64,000 bases of DNA from Actinomycetales bacterium (GCA_016711095.1 JADJTP010000003.1:558001-622000), one strand, 5' to 3'; shown: positions 9,582 through 18,380, counted from the first letter of the stretch. Notes: generated by a model from the letters alone, not told the origin. Program-made: numbers and translations.

Positions 9582-9712
9582 CCCTGGGCAAGCAGCGGTG
9601 AATCGCTGGGAACGGTCCACGTGGGGACGCTGGGAAGTGGACCGGCGCGGGGCGTTTGGAACGGTTGACGCGGGGGCGTGTGGACGTGGGGGCGACGGGG
9701 GCAGACGGCGGA

Positions 9713-10459
9713 TCAGCGCGCGGCATACCGGGAGACGAAGCGGCGCAACACGACTGCCGGCGCCTGCACGTCGCGCTCGCGGGCTACCGCCTTGAGCGCG
9801 TCGGCGTCCTGCGGTGGGAAGTACCCGTAGCCGCGGTAGGCATCGATCCGGGTTTGCAGGCTCGCCGAGTCGAGCTCGGGGTGGAACTGTGTCGCGTAGC
9901 AGTTCGCGCCGATCCGGAATGCCTGCACCGGGCAGGCGGCCGAAGTCGCCAACACGGTCGCGTGCCGGGGAGTCACCGACAGCGCCTCCTTGTGACCGCC
10001 GAAGGCCTCAAACGTCTCAGGCAGCCCTGCGAACAGCGGATCCGCGGCCCCGGCTGCGGTGAGCGTCACCAGAAGCCGACCAACACCCTCCGGAAACGCG
10101 CGGTCGACAATCCCGCCCTGGTGGGCGCCTAGGACGCCGATGCCGTAACACAATCCGAGAAACGGCAGATCACGCAGGACGACGACATCGAGTAGAGCAT
10201 CGAGCTCGGCCTCGACGCGCTGTTGGACGGCCGACTTGCCCGCCTCGGGATCGCCGCGCTGGAACGGCCCACCCCCGAGGATCACCCCGCTGTATGCCGT
10301 GGGGTCCAGGCTCCCGTCGGCGAGGCCGCTCGGGCCCTGCTCCATCCGAACCCGGCGCAGCTCGCCCTCGGCCAAGCCGCCGAGGCGCAGGATCGACGCG
10401 TATTCGTCGTCGGCGGCGGCGTCCTCGGCGCGGATGGCCAGCAGCAGGAAGGGTTTCAC
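9713..10459 (-). CDS. Class I glutamine amidotransferase-like protein
   Basis: A 248-residue stand-alone GATase-1 domain. The nucleophile elbow is 'LGLCYGIGVLG' and the acid/base pair is 'QFHPELD', so the Cys-His-Glu triad is intact. The N-terminal 'YSGVILGGGPF' glycine loop also fits. The family resembles GMP-synthase-like amidotransferases of unknown acceptor; an oxyanion loop is visible but no synthetase domain. The start is the GTG at 10459, where conserved sequence begins; the upstream open frame belongs to the opposite strand of fdhD. The gene is divergent from fdhD across about 150 bases, and no functional link is evident. Confidence 0.8.
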   Translation of the reverse strand: MKPFLLLAIRAEDAAADDEYASILRLGGLAEGELRRVRMEQGPSGLADGSLDPTAYSGVILGGGPFQRGDPEAGKSAVQQRVEAELDALLDVVVLRDLPFLGLCYGIGVLGAHQGGIVDRAFPEGVGRLLVTLTAAGAADPLFAGLPETFEAFGGHKEALSVTPRHATVLATSAACPVQAFRIGANCYATQFHPELDSASLQTRIDAYRGYGYFPPQDADALKAVARERDVQAPAVVLRRFVSRYAAR

Positions 10460-10612
10460 GAGGACCCAGGCTAGGGGCCTGACGTTTCCGGCAGCAGGTC
10501 CCGCCCGCGGGCTGGAACCCCCGCGAGCCGGCTGCAGGGGCACCTGCGCAGCAAGGCGGCGCGATGACGCTCGAACGGCTTGATGACGGCTCGAACGGCA
10601 TACGGTGTCGTC

Positions 10613-11452
10613 GTGGCTCGGGTGACGCGAAGGCGACAGGTGATCCGGTATGCCGCCGGCGCGCCACCGCGCGCCCGAGAGGACGTTGTCGCGGTCGAGG
10701 AACCGCTGCAGATCCGGCTGCGCTCCTGGGCGGGCGAGCAACGCGACCTCACCGTGACGATGCGCACGCCGGGCCACGACTTTGACCTCGTTGCGGGTTT
10801 TCTCGTCGGCGAGGGCCTGATCCGCTCGGCGGAGGATCTCGCGACGATGCGCTATTGCGCGGGCACCGACGAACACGGCGTGCAGACCTTCAATGTCATC
10901 GACGCGACGCTCGCCGCCTGGATGGAACTGCCCCCCACCCGCGCTGAGCGGCAGGTGACGACGTCGAGCGCGTGCGGCATCTGCGGCACGACCTCGATCG
11001 AGGATGTCGTCAAGGCCTCCCCTGGCTGGCCGGCCGACCCGGCGCGGGTGTCGGCGGCGACGCTGTTGGGCATGCCCGAGCGGCTGCGCGCCGAGCAGCC
11101 TCTGTTCGCGCGAACCGGCGGTGTGCACGCCGCCGGATTGTTCGGGGTCGATGGCGGCCTGCGGTGCGTCCGCGAGGACGTCGGGCGACACAACGCCGTC
11201 GACAAGGTGATCGGCGCGCAGGTGCGCGACGGCGCCCTCCCGTTGGTCGGCACGGTGTTGCAGGTCAGCGGGCGGGCCTCGTTCGAGTTGGTACAGAAGG
11301 CGCGGCTGGGCGGCATACCGGTGCTGTCCGCAGTGGGAGCACCGTCGTCGTTAGCGGTCGAGCTCGCCGACGAAACCGGGCTCACGCTGGTGGGATTCAG
11401 CCGCGGAGCCAGCCTGAACGTCTATACCCACCCGGAGCGGGTCGTCGGCTGA
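10613..11452 (+). CDS. fdhD: FdhD, formate dehydrogenase sulfur-carrier accessory protein
   Basis: A 279-residue FdhD. In the family, a Cys-x-x-Cys loop passes sulfur from cysteine desulfurase to the bis-MGD cofactor of formate dehydrogenases. Here the loop is Cys121-Gly-Ile-Cys124 in 'TTSSACGICGTTSIE'. Other family stretches are 'PGHDFDLVAGFLVGEGLI', 'GVHAAGLF' and 'VREDVGRHNAVDKVIG'. I take the GTG at 10613; an upstream ATG at 10580 adds 11 unlikely residues. No formate dehydrogenase lies in this window, so its client enzyme must be elsewhere. The Gly-Ile-Pro near residue 230 uses the rare ATA codon as part of the enriched CGGCATAC octamer. Confidence 0.95.
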   Translation: MARVTRRRQVIRYAAGAPPRAREDVVAVEEPLQIRLRSWAGEQRDLTVTMRTPGHDFDLVAGFLVGEGLIRSAEDLATMRYCAGTDEHGVQTFNVIDATLAAWMELPPTRAERQVTTSSACGICGTTSIEDVVKASPGWPADPARVSAATLLGMPERLRAEQPLFARTGGVHAAGLFGVDGGLRCVREDVGRHNAVDKVIGAQVRDGALPLVGTVLQVSGRASFELVQKARLGGIPVLSAVGAPSSLAVELADETGLTLVGFSRGASLNVYTHPERVVG

Positions 11453-11474
11453 GCGGCACTCAAGCACCCGGACG

Positions 11475-11882
11475 TCAGACGACGGCGCGCAGGCGGGCGG
11501 CATACTCCGTCATCTCCTGTGGCGACTCGTAGCGGACCCGCGGCCACAGGAAGCCGCGCAGCCCATCGCCCTTGGTGCGGGGGATGACGTGCAGGTGCAG
11601 GTGCGCCACTGACTGGCTGACGACGTTGTTGACGCAGACGAAACTGCCTTGGGCGCCGAGGCCCTCGACCATCGCGGCGGACAAGCGGCGAGCGGCCCCG
11701 AGGAAGGGCATGGCAAGCTGGTCGGACAGCTCCGGCAGGGTGGCGACGTGGGCCCGGGGCACGAGCAGGACGTGTCCCTTGAAGACCGGCCGGGTGTCGA
11801 GAAAGGCGACGACGTCGTCGTCGTCGAGGACCACGTCCGCGGCAATGGCACCCGCCGCGATGGCGCAGAAGAGACAGCTCAT
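11475..11882 (-). CDS. HIT-family nucleotide hydrolase/transferase
   Basis: A 135-residue histidine-triad protein. The catalytic motif is HLHLHVIPR (His94, 96, 98) and the N-terminus 'CLFCAIAAGAIAADVV' holds the CxxC pair that often binds zinc in this family. HIT proteins cleave or transfer nucleotide phosphoramidates and related compounds; the physiological substrate here is unknown. The ATG at 11882 matches the usual family start, although the frame is open to 12065. The gene is convergent with fdhD, 22 bases apart. Confidence 0.9.
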   Translation of the reverse strand: MSCLFCAIAAGAIAADVVLDDDDVVAFLDTRPVFKGHVLLVPRAHVATLPELSDQLAMPFLGAARRLSAAMVEGLGAQGSFVCVNNVVSQSVAHLHLHVIPRTKGDGLRGFLWPRVRYESPQEMTEYAARLRAVV

Positions 11883-12091
11883 GGGGTCAACCTGACGGGC
11901 ACGAGGACGTTTCGACGCGAGTGTGCCACGCGCCGATCCAGAGGCGCGATTCTCGCTGCCTACCCACCGAGATGAACTCCGTCTGAACGGGCGGCGAACA
12001 TCTGCGATAATTGCCGATTCACCGGCTGTTGTGGGGAGTTCCTGGGACCTTCGTCTGTAGGACACCTATTGGTCACCCACATCCTATTTCG

Positions 12092-13360
12092 GTGACCACC
12101 GCAACCATCATCCTCATCTTGGTCGTCGTCGTCGCCTTGGCGTTCGACTTCACCAACGGCTTCCATGACACCGGGAACGCCATGGCGGCGTCCATCGCCA
12201 CTGGCGCACTTAAGCCCAAAGCGGCTGTGAGCTTGTCAGCAATCCTCAACTTCGTCGGTGCCATGCTCTCGGTCGAGGTTGCCCTCACCGTGAGCAACGC
12301 CGTCGTCAAGATTCAGAACTCCGACGGCACCCCCAAGGCCGAGCTGGTCGCCAACGGCGGCACGATGTTGCTCTTCCTTGTCCTTGGCGGGCTTGTCGGC
12401 GGCATCGTCTGGAACCTCTTCACCTGGCTGCTCGGCCTGCCCTCCTCCTCCTCGCACGCTCTGCTCGGCGGCCTCGTCGGCGGCACCATCGGCGCGCTCG
12501 GTTTCGCGGGCGTCAAGTGGTCCGGTGACGGCACCAAGCTCGATGGCGTCATCGGCAAGGTGCTGCTGCCCTCGCTGCTCTCCCCGGTCATCGCCTTGAT
12601 CGTCGCGGCGACCGCGACCCGCATCATCTACGTGATCGCTCACAAGATCGAAGACAAGTTCGCTGAGCGCCGCTTCCAATGGGGTCAGGTCGGGGCCGCA
12701 TCGCTGGTCTCACTGGCCCACGGCACAAACGACGGCCAGAAGACGATGGGCGTCATCACTCTCGCTCTCGTGGCGAGCGGCACGATCAGCTCCACCGCCG
12801 TCTACGTCCCGTTGTGGGTCAAGTTGACGGCCGCGGGCGCGATCGCGGCGGGCACCTACCTCGGCGGGTGGCGCATCATCCACACGATGGGCAAAGGACT
12901 CGTCGACATTTCGGCCCGGCAGGGGATCGCTGCCGACGCGTCCTCCGCGTCGGTCATCCTCGCCTCCAGCCAGCTTGGGTTTGCGCTGTCGACGACGCAC
13001 GTCGCCAACGGCTCGATCATCGGTGCCGGCGTCGGCCGCAAGGGCGCTTCGGTTCGCTGGTCGGTCGCCGCCCGCATGCTCGCGGCGTGGGCGATCACCT
13101 TCCCCTCCGCGGCGGTGATGGGCGCGCTCATGTATTGGGTCGGCGCAGGCATCGGCGGGGTTCTCGGCGCATCCGTCGTCGTGGCCATCCTGATCGGGCT
13201 GTCGTTCTACATCTGGAAGCGCTCTCGGCGCGTCGTCCGCGACCACACTAACGTCACCGACGAATGGCACGACGGCAGTAAGCCCGAGGTCCTCGTCGTC
13301 CTGCACGACGTCATCGAAACCCACGACGAGCTGGACGACGTCCAGCCGACCAACCGCTGA
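12092..13360 (+). CDS. pit: Inorganic phosphate transporter, PiT family
   Basis: A 422-residue polytopic membrane protein with the PiT signature 'DFTNGFHDTGNAMA' near the N-terminus and its internal repeat 'SLAHGTNDGQKTMGVI' in the second half. Both bind the transported metal-phosphate complex. About ten hydrophobic segments are visible, followed by a short acidic cytoplasmic tail. PiT proteins import phosphate with H+ or Na+. The GTG at 12092 is preferred because the hydrophobic N-terminus starts there; no good ribosome site is visible and a TTG upstream is unlikely. The small membrane protein gene follows after 24 bases, suggesting one operon that ends at a strong hairpin. Confidence 0.95.
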   Translation: MTTATIILILVVVVALAFDFTNGFHDTGNAMAASIATGALKPKAAVSLSAILNFVGAMLSVEVALTVSNAVVKIQNSDGTPKAELVANGGTMLLFLVLGGLVGGIVWNLFTWLLGLPSSSSHALLGGLVGGTIGALGFAGVKWSGDGTKLDGVIGKVLLPSLLSPVIALIVAATATRIIYVIAHKIEDKFAERRFQWGQVGAASLVSLAHGTNDGQKTMGVITLALVASGTISSTAVYVPLWVKLTAAGAIAAGTYLGGWRIIHTMGKGLVDISARQGIAADASSASVILASSQLGFALSTTHVANGSIIGAGVGRKGASVRWSVAARMLAAWAITFPSAAVMGALMYWVGAGIGGVLGASVVVAILIGLSFYIWKRSRRVVRDHTNVTDEWHDGSKPEVLVVLHDVIETHDELDDVQPTNR

Positions 13361-13384
13361 GCCCGGGAAGAAGGCAACCGCATC

Positions 13385-13690
13385 ATGGACATGGTTTCTC
13401 TCGCCCTGCAAGGCGCTTGGAAGGTTCTCGCCGCCGGTCTCATCCTCGGCGCCGGCCTGCCGATCCTCTACGCCTTCGGCGTCCGGGGCCTGGCAATGGC
13501 CCAAGGCGTCGGCGCGATCGTCGGCGACGTCAAGGCCAAGCCGATCGGCAAGGTCATCTGGTATGCCGCCCTGCTGGTCATCCTGCTCGCCGTCGCCTAT
13601 GGCATCAGCTTCATCGTTGCCACCGGCTTGGGTAAGCAGGTCACCTTCGACCACGTCATCCCCTGGTTCGTGGACAAGCCGAAGAAGTAG
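13385..13690 (+). CDS. Small two-helix membrane protein encoded next to pit
   Basis: A 101-residue protein with two hydrophobic segments (about 12-35 and 58-80) and a basic C-terminus (DKPKK). I do not recognise a named family. Position just downstream of the phosphate transporter, with a purine-rich GAAGAAGG leader, suggests a PiT-associated accessory or regulatory subunit; that role is inference. It is the last gene before the terminator at 13712. Confidence 0.75.
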   Translation: MDMVSLALQGAWKVLAAGLILGAGLPILYAFGVRGLAMAQGVGAIVGDVKAKPIGKVIWYAALLVILLAVAYGISFIVATGLGKQVTFDHVIPWFVDKPKK

Positions 13691-13711
13691 CACCCGACTC
13701 ACCCGCGGGGC

Positions 13712-13737
13712 GGGCCGGTCGCGCAAGCGACCGGCCC
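13712..13737 (+). terminator. Strong terminator hairpin after the pit operon
   Basis: GGGCCGGTCGC pairs perfectly with GCGACCGGCCC around a GCAA tetraloop, 21 bases after the stop codon. It is followed by GTT rather than a long U-tract. The 11-bp stem and the stable loop type make termination likely. Confidence 0.85.
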
Positions 13738-13815
13738 GTTCGGCGTCTCACGTCACAGCCGGAGCGCCCGTATGCCGCCCACCCGGCAACCTCGCGTTCG
13801 GCAACCGCTCATCCG

Positions 13816-14217
13816 ATGCCGCGACGAGTTCATCCGTTGGCGGTGGATCGGAACGATCCCTCGCCCGACGATGACGATGTGCGAAGACTAGTCAACAGGG
13901 TTCTCGAGTGGTTTCACGCGCCCTACCCCCCAGGCGTCAACCCCCGCGAGGCCTCCTCGCTGGTCGTCCTCGCTCCCGGGCAGGTCACCGATACACACCT
14001 GAGGAAGGTGCTCGCAGCGTTGGAGGGCGGCTCACCGTACGGGTCGCGTCGCCGGATCACTCGCGTCGACATCGCCGAGGCGTTTCTGCTGGTGACGGAC
14101 CGGCTGCCGTTGCTGGCGGACCTCGAGTCTATTGAGCTCTATCTCAGACGTTCAGGCCGAGACGTCGAGCGCTGCGCTGGCGCTGGCGGCTGGCCCGCAG
14201 GCGACGAAGCCGCTTGA
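13816..14217 (+). CDS. DUF3349-like protein
   Basis: A 133-residue protein. The stretch 'VLEWFHAPYPPGVNP' and the later 'ITRVDIAEAFLLVTDRLPLLADLESIELYLRRSG' resemble the mycobacterial DUF3349 family (a small helical domain with a proline-rich 'YPxGVP' turn). Function of the family is unknown. The start is uncertain: an ATG at 13816 is used, but later in-frame starts exist. The last 74 bases overlap the DUF3263 gene on the other strand, so the two messages are antisense at their 3' ends. Confidence 0.45.
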   Translation: MPRRVHPLAVDRNDPSPDDDDVRRLVNRVLEWFHAPYPPGVNPREASSLVVLAPGQVTDTHLRKVLAALEGGSPYGSRRRITRVDIAEAFLLVTDRLPLLADLESIELYLRRSGRDVERCAGAGGWPAGDEAA

Positions 14218-14431
14218 TGAGCATCGGGTCGGCCTCGAGGGCCGCCGGGTTGTCGATGAGAGCGTTGAGCACCTGGTAGTACCTGGTGGCGCTCATGTCG
14301 AACAGCTCCTTGACGGCCTGCTCCTTGGCGCCGGCATACTTCCACCACTGGCGCTCGAACGCGAGCACCTCGCGGTCACGGTCACTCAGCGCCGCCCGCG
14401 CCGCGGTGACCACCTCTGCCGTGTCTGCCAT
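14144..14431 (-). CDS. DUF3263 domain protein
   Basis: A 95-residue basic helical protein with the DUF3263 core 'FERQWWKYAGAKEQAVKELFDMSATRYYQVLNALID' and the conserved 'PMLIKRLRRLRASRQRQR' tail. This small actinobacterial family has an HTH-like appearance (the ATRYYQ segment reads as a recognition helix) but no proven function. Length is typical. The start ATG at 14431 opens directly into conserved sequence. It overlaps the DUF3349-like gene by 74 bases, tail to tail. Confidence 0.88.
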   Translation of the reverse strand: MADTAEVVTAARAALSDRDREVLAFERQWWKYAGAKEQAVKELFDMSATRYYQVLNALIDNPAALEADPMLIKRLRRLRASRQRQRSARRLGLNV

Positions 14432-14506
14432 CCCAACCCTCCAACGAGTGCCTCTTCGCCACTATACGGGCGAAATCACATCAGTGTCATTCGGCACGGC
14501 GAGTCG

Positions 14507-15157
14507 CTACAGCAGCAGGGCTCGTAGTTCGTTGACGGTGCGCGCCAACGCCTGCGGGTGCTGGGCGGCGAGATCGGCCTCCAACCCAGCCCCCCACAGC
14601 ACCCCGACACCTGCCATCCCGGCCGCTCGGGCGGCCTGCAGGTCCACGACGGCGTCCCCGACATATGCCGCCGAGCCGAGCCGGCCCCCGCACCGTTCCA
14701 GCGCCAGCCACAAAGGCGTCGGGTCGGGCTTGTGGACGGGGGTGTCCTCCATCGCAACGACCACCGGCACGAGTTCGCTCAGGCCGACGAGCCGCAATGC
14801 CCACGCGGCGGGCTCCCGCCGCTTCGACGTCGCGACCCCAACCCCAACCCCCGCCTCCGCGAGGTCGCGCAGCAGCGCGTCCACCCCGGCATACGGGCGG
14901 AGAAGCCTTTCGGTGTTGGCTTCGTTCCATAACGTGTATGCCGCGAAGAGCTCCTGCGCGTGCTTGGGCGAGGCCTCCTGGAAGCACCGAATCAACGGCT
15001 GGCCGATCCACGCGCGGATCCGCTCCTGCGCCTGCTCCTGGCCCAAGACGGTGCGGAAGGCGTGCTGATAGGACTCGACGATGAGTCCGATCGTGTCGAC
15101 CAACGTCCCGTCGAGGTCGAACACGACGGTCCCCCACGGTGGCTCGCGTCCGGTCAC
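14507..15157 (-). CDS. HAD-superfamily phosphatase (phosphoglycolate-phosphatase-like)
   Basis: A 216-residue HAD hydrolase with motif I 'FDLDGTLVDT', motif II near 'VATSKRR', motif III lysine in 'HKPDP' and motif IV 'YVGDAVVDLQAA'. The cap between motifs I and II is helical (PGP/PPase type). Substrate is unknown; small phosphate monoesters or pyrophosphate are typical. I choose the GTG at 15157, whose GTGA overlaps the stop of the upstream thioesterase gene, implying translational coupling. Confidence 0.85.
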   Translation of the reverse strand: MTGREPPWGTVVFDLDGTLVDTIGLIVESYQHAFRTVLGQEQAQERIRAWIGQPLIRCFQEASPKHAQELFAAYTLWNEANTERLLRPYAGVDALLRDLAEAGVGVGVATSKRREPAAWALRLVGLSELVPVVVAMEDTPVHKPDPTPLWLALERCGGRLGSAAYVGDAVVDLQAARAAGMAGVGVLWGAGLEADLAAQHPQALARTVNELRALLL

Positions 15158-15642
15158 GACGACTCGAGGACGGCGGACGGCTCGATCGGCAGTGGCGTGC
15201 CGATCCGGAAGACCCGCGCGAGAGCCGTCGCCAACAGCTTGCCGTCGGGGTGGCTCGGGCGACCGACCGCATGGACGTCGATGCGATAGACGGCCGTGCG
15301 CTGGGTCCGGCTGATCTCCTCCCCCGCGCACATGAGGACATCGCCCACGGTGCCTGCGGACAGGAACTCGGTGTGCACATCCTGGGCGACCGCGAGGGTG
15401 CCGTGGCTGTTGCTCACCGCCGCATGGACGACGTCGATCAGCGCCATCATCGCCCCGCCGTGGGCTGTCCCCGGCGCGTTGAGCAGGCGGTGGGTGACCG
15501 GCATGCGGGCTCGGGCATACCCCGGATGGATCTCCTCGAAGACAATGCCGAGCAACTCGGCGACAGGATCGGTCGCCAGATAGGCGAAGAGCTGCGGGCT
15601 CACCGGCGCCACGGGTTGGCTCGGTGCTTCGGGCTCGGGCAT
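15154..15642 (-). CDS. PaaI-like hotdog-fold thioesterase
   Basis: A 162-residue single hotdog domain with the family sequence 'LLNAPGTAHGGAMMALIDVVHAAVSN', where the HGG turn and the acidic residue of the long helix form the thioesterase site. The second strand pair is 'VHTEFLSAGTVGDVLMCAGE'. Such enzymes hydrolyse acyl-CoA thioesters, often aromatic or medium-chain; the substrate here is unknown. It overlaps the HAD phosphatase start by four bases, so both are probably made from one message. Confidence 0.85.
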   Translation of the reverse strand: MPEPEAPSQPVAPVSPQLFAYLATDPVAELLGIVFEEIHPGYARARMPVTHRLLNAPGTAHGGAMMALIDVVHAAVSNSHGTLAVAQDVHTEFLSAGTVGDVLMCAGEEISRTQRTAVYRIDVHAVGRPSHPDGKLLATALARVFRIGTPLPIEPSAVLESS

Positions 15643-15672
15643 GTGACCGACCCTAGCGACCGCACCTCGGGA

Positions 15673-17064
15673 TCAGCCGTCGTGGGGAGTGCCGGGCGTG
15701 CCGGGGCTATCTGATGGGGTGTTCAGGTCGGTGAGGTGGCGTTCGGTGTCCAGGGCTGCTGCGCAGCCGGAGCCGGCGGCGGTGATGGCTTGTCGGTAGG
15801 TGTGGTCGACGAGGTCGCCGCAGGCGAAGACGCCGGGGATGTTGGTCAGGGTGCTGCGGCCTTGGACAGTGACGTAGCCGTCGGGGTCCAGGTCCACGAC
15901 GCCATGCAGGAGTTCGTTGCGGGGGTCGTGTCCGATCGCGACGAACAGGCCGGTGACTGGTAGGTCGCGGGTGGCGCCGGTGGTGGTGTCGGTCAGGGTG
16001 ATGCCGGTGAGTTTGCTCTCGCCGTGCAAGGCGGTGACTTCTGAGTTCCACGCGAAGGTGATCTTCGGGTCGGCCGCCGCCCGGGCAGCCATGATCGTGG
16101 AGGCCCGCAGACTGTCGCGGCGGTGCACCATGGTGACCGACCGGGCGAACCGGGTCAGGAACGTCGCTTCCTCGACGGCGGAGTCCCCGCCGCCGACCAC
16201 GGCGATGTCCTGATCACGGAAGAAGAACCCATCACAGGTCGCACACCAGGACACCCCACGCCCGGACAGACGCTTCTCGTCTGGCAACCCCAACTCACGG
16301 TAGGCCGAACCCATCGCCAGGATCACCGTGCGAGCCGACCACGTGCGGCCCTCACCGTCGGTGACCGTCTTGACCTCACCGGTCAGGTCCATCGCGGTGA
16401 CATCGTCGGTGACTATTTCAGTGCCGAACTTCTCAGCCTGCGCCCGCATCGCCAACATCAGATCCGGACCCAGCACCCCATCAGGAAACCCCGGGAAGTT
16501 CTCCACATCAGTCGTGGTCATCAACGCCCCACCCGCAGTGACCGCACCCTCGAACAACACCGGCCGCAACCCCGCCCGAGCGGCATACACCGCCGCCGTA
16601 TACCCCGCCGGACCCGACCCGACAATCACCACCTCCCGCACCTCAGAAGCAGTGAGCTCGGTGTGCAGCGCAGCGACGCGCGCGGCGATGTCGTCGCGGA
16701 CCAGCCGCATCCGCTCCATCCCCACGATGCCCCGCTTGGAAGGCTCGTCGGTCTCCCATGTTTCGATCGTCCCGCGCATCCCATCGACCGGCTCGACCTG
16801 AGCCTCGCTCCCGAGGACGACCACCCGGTCGACGCGGGCCAGCAGTTGCGGATCGATGGGCTTCGGGTGCTCGCCGGCCATCGACGCGCCGATTTCGGCG
16901 ACAGCCTGCTCCGACTCGCCGTTGAGCGCGCCCCCGGGGGCGGTCCCCGCGGAGTGAACCTCGACCTCGTCCCCCGCGAGGTGACGCAGGAGCGCCGCAG
17001 CGAGCTGCGACTTGCCGCCGTTCTTCACACACACGAACAGCACCGACGGACGCGACGCCCCCAT
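15673..17064 (-). CDS. Arsenate reductase-thioredoxin reductase fusion
   Basis: A 463-residue two-domain protein. Residues 1-135 are a low-molecular-weight-phosphatase-type arsenate reductase with nucleophile Cys12 in 'VCVKNGGKSQ'. This Lys variant of CX5R is the one I recall from arsenate-mycothiol transferases; no resolving cysteines are present in this half. Residues 143-455 are a full TrxB: FAD site GSGPAG (149-154), redox pair Cys274-Ala-Thr-Cys277, the VGGGDSAVEEA NADPH site and a closing 'FACGDLVDHTYRQA'. The arrangement would couple arsenate reduction to NADPH in one chain; that is inference. The gene is divergent from the arsP operon, and both promoters sit among TATCGA inverted repeats. 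Confidence 0.9.
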   Translation of the reverse strand: MGASRPSVLFVCVKNGGKSQLAAALLRHLAGDEVEVHSAGTAPGGALNGESEQAVAEIGASMAGEHPKPIDPQLLARVDRVVVLGSEAQVEPVDGMRGTIETWETDEPSKRGIVGMERMRLVRDDIAARVAALHTELTASEVREVVIVGSGPAGYTAAVYAARAGLRPVLFEGAVTAGGALMTTTDVENFPGFPDGVLGPDLMLAMRAQAEKFGTEIVTDDVTAMDLTGEVKTVTDGEGRTWSARTVILAMGSAYRELGLPDEKRLSGRGVSWCATCDGFFFRDQDIAVVGGGDSAVEEATFLTRFARSVTMVHRRDSLRASTIMAARAAADPKITFAWNSEVTALHGESKLTGITLTDTTTGATRDLPVTGLFVAIGHDPRNELLHGVVDLDPDGYVTVQGRSTLTNIPGVFACGDLVDHTYRQAITAAGSGCAAALDTERHLTDLNTPSDSPGTPGTPHDG

Positions 17065-17077
17065 GAGACCTCCTACA

Positions 17078-17095
17078 TATCGACGTATCTCGATA
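17078..17095. promoter_or_regulatory. Putative ArsR operator 1
   Basis: TATCGA, six bases, TCGATA: a perfect inverted repeat 14 bases upstream of the arsC-trxB start. It shares the ATCGA half-site with the second operator in this divergent region. Binding by the local ArsR is inferred. Confidence 0.6.
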
Positions 17096-17206
17096 GATCA
17101 TCTCATCCCGCAGCCCAGCAGGTTGTCAACACGAAGCCGCGCCAAGGGTGAGCCGCCTCACTCACGCGTGCATCTACGAACATCGATGCGGCGGCTAGGC
17201 TGGTCA

Positions 17207-17224
17207 TATCGACAACAGTCGATA
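17207..17224. promoter_or_regulatory. Putative ArsR operator 2
   Basis: TATCGAC-AACA-GTCGATA is a perfect 7-bp inverted repeat, 53 bases before the arsP-like permease start. It probably governs the plus-strand permease-thioredoxin-acr3 operon. Assignment to ArsR rests on position and half-site likeness. Confidence 0.65.
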
Positions 17225-17276
17225 AAAGCGGTCGACTCAGCCCGACGTATGAGCATCACCAGAGGAAGGCGCACCC

Positions 17277-18323
17277 ATGGCCATCCAGGCGCCCGAGCCG
17301 CGTGTTCGGACTTCGCGCCACACCGTGCTTGCGCTTTTCGCGGCCGCGGCGGCGTGGACCAGCCTGTATGCCGCGAACGAGCGCGTGTGGACGTGGCTGT
17401 TCGAGGCTCTCGGGCAGGACGTGCAGGACCGGCTGCCCGGCGCCGTGCACTTCTTCCTCTACGACACCGCCAAGGTCCTGCTGCTGCTCGTCGGGATGAT
17501 CTTCGTCATTGGAGTGCTGCGCACCGCCGTCCGGCCGGAGACCGTCCGCAGCTATCTGCACGGCAAACCCCTGCCGTTGGCCCTGGGCCTGGCCGCGCTG
17601 TTGGGTGCGGTCACGCCATTCTGCTCGTGCTCGTCCATCCCTCTGTTCATCGGATTCGTCGCAGCCGGCATCCCGATCGCGGTCACCCTCACCTTCCTGA
17701 TCGCCTCCCCGCTGGTCAACGAGGTGGCCGTCGTCATGCTCGGCCAGTCCTTCGGCTGGGGCATTACCGCGACCTACGCAGGGTCCGGCTTGGGCCTGGC
17801 GATGATCCTCGGGGCGCTCTTCTCACGACTCGATCTGGACGACCAGGTCGCCGACTTCGTCCGAGCGACCCCCACCTCACGGCTGCAGCAGCAGACCGGC
17901 CGACCGACGCTCACCGAGCGGGTCCGGGCCGCGCGGGAGGAGACGGCCGACATCGCGGGCCGAGTCTGGAAGTGGGTCATCCTCGGGGTCGCGATCGGCG
18001 CCGGGATCCACGGCTGGGTGCCGGCCGACCTGCTGGCGACCTATGCCGGGCCGGACAACCCGCTGGCCGTCCTCGTCGTCACGGTGCTCGGAATCCCGCT
18101 CTACTCCAATGCTGCCGGCGTCATCCCCATCGCCGAGGCACTGTGGGCCAAAGGTATGGCGACCGGCACCGTCCTGTCTTTCATGATGGCCACCGTCGCC
18201 CTGTCGTTGCCTGAGTTCATCCTGCTCAAGCAGGTCCTCAAACCCCGCCTGCTGGCGATCTTCTTCGGCTCGGTTGCCCTCGGGATCATCGCCATCGGCT
18301 TCACCGTCAACGCCTTCGCCTGA
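17277..18323 (+). CDS. ArsP-type permease (organoarsenical or related efflux)
   Basis: A 348-residue membrane protein with about eight to ten hydrophobic segments. It carries the permease-family signature 'GAVTPFCSCSSIPLFIGFVAAGIP' and its second-half repeat 'GIPLYSNAAGVIPIAEAL'. The paired cysteines in FCSCSS are conserved in ArsP-type permeases, which export trivalent organoarsenicals; the precise substrate is not proven by sequence. GAGGAAGG precedes the ATG. It heads a plus-strand operon with a small thioredoxin and Acr3. A putative ArsR operator lies 53 bases upstream. Confidence 0.88.
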   Translation: MAIQAPEPRVRTSRHTVLALFAAAAAWTSLYAANERVWTWLFEALGQDVQDRLPGAVHFFLYDTAKVLLLLVGMIFVIGVLRTAVRPETVRSYLHGKPLPLALGLAALLGAVTPFCSCSSIPLFIGFVAAGIPIAVTLTFLIASPLVNEVAVVMLGQSFGWGITATYAGSGLGLAMILGALFSRLDLDDQVADFVRATPTSRLQQQTGRPTLTERVRAAREETADIAGRVWKWVILGVAIGAGIHGWVPADLLATYAGPDNPLAVLVVTVLGIPLYSNAAGVIPIAEALWAKGMATGTVLSFMMATVALSLPEFILLKQVLKPRLLAIFFGSVALGIIAIGFTVNAFA

Positions 18324-18380
18324 CCGCTACCCGCTCACCGCACCGCCACCGGCCACCCGCCGGCGAATCAAGGAGATTCC

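Noticed and set aside
12011..12091. Longer N-terminus for the Pit transporter from a TTG at 12011
   Set aside because: The 27 extra residues are not hydrophobic, have no ribosome site and do not resemble PiT proteins.
16123..17151. 342-residue plus-strand frame over the arsC-trxB fusion
   Set aside because: Antisense to motif-bearing ArsC and TrxB domains, rich in His/Arg/Pro, with no recognisable motif or ribosome site.
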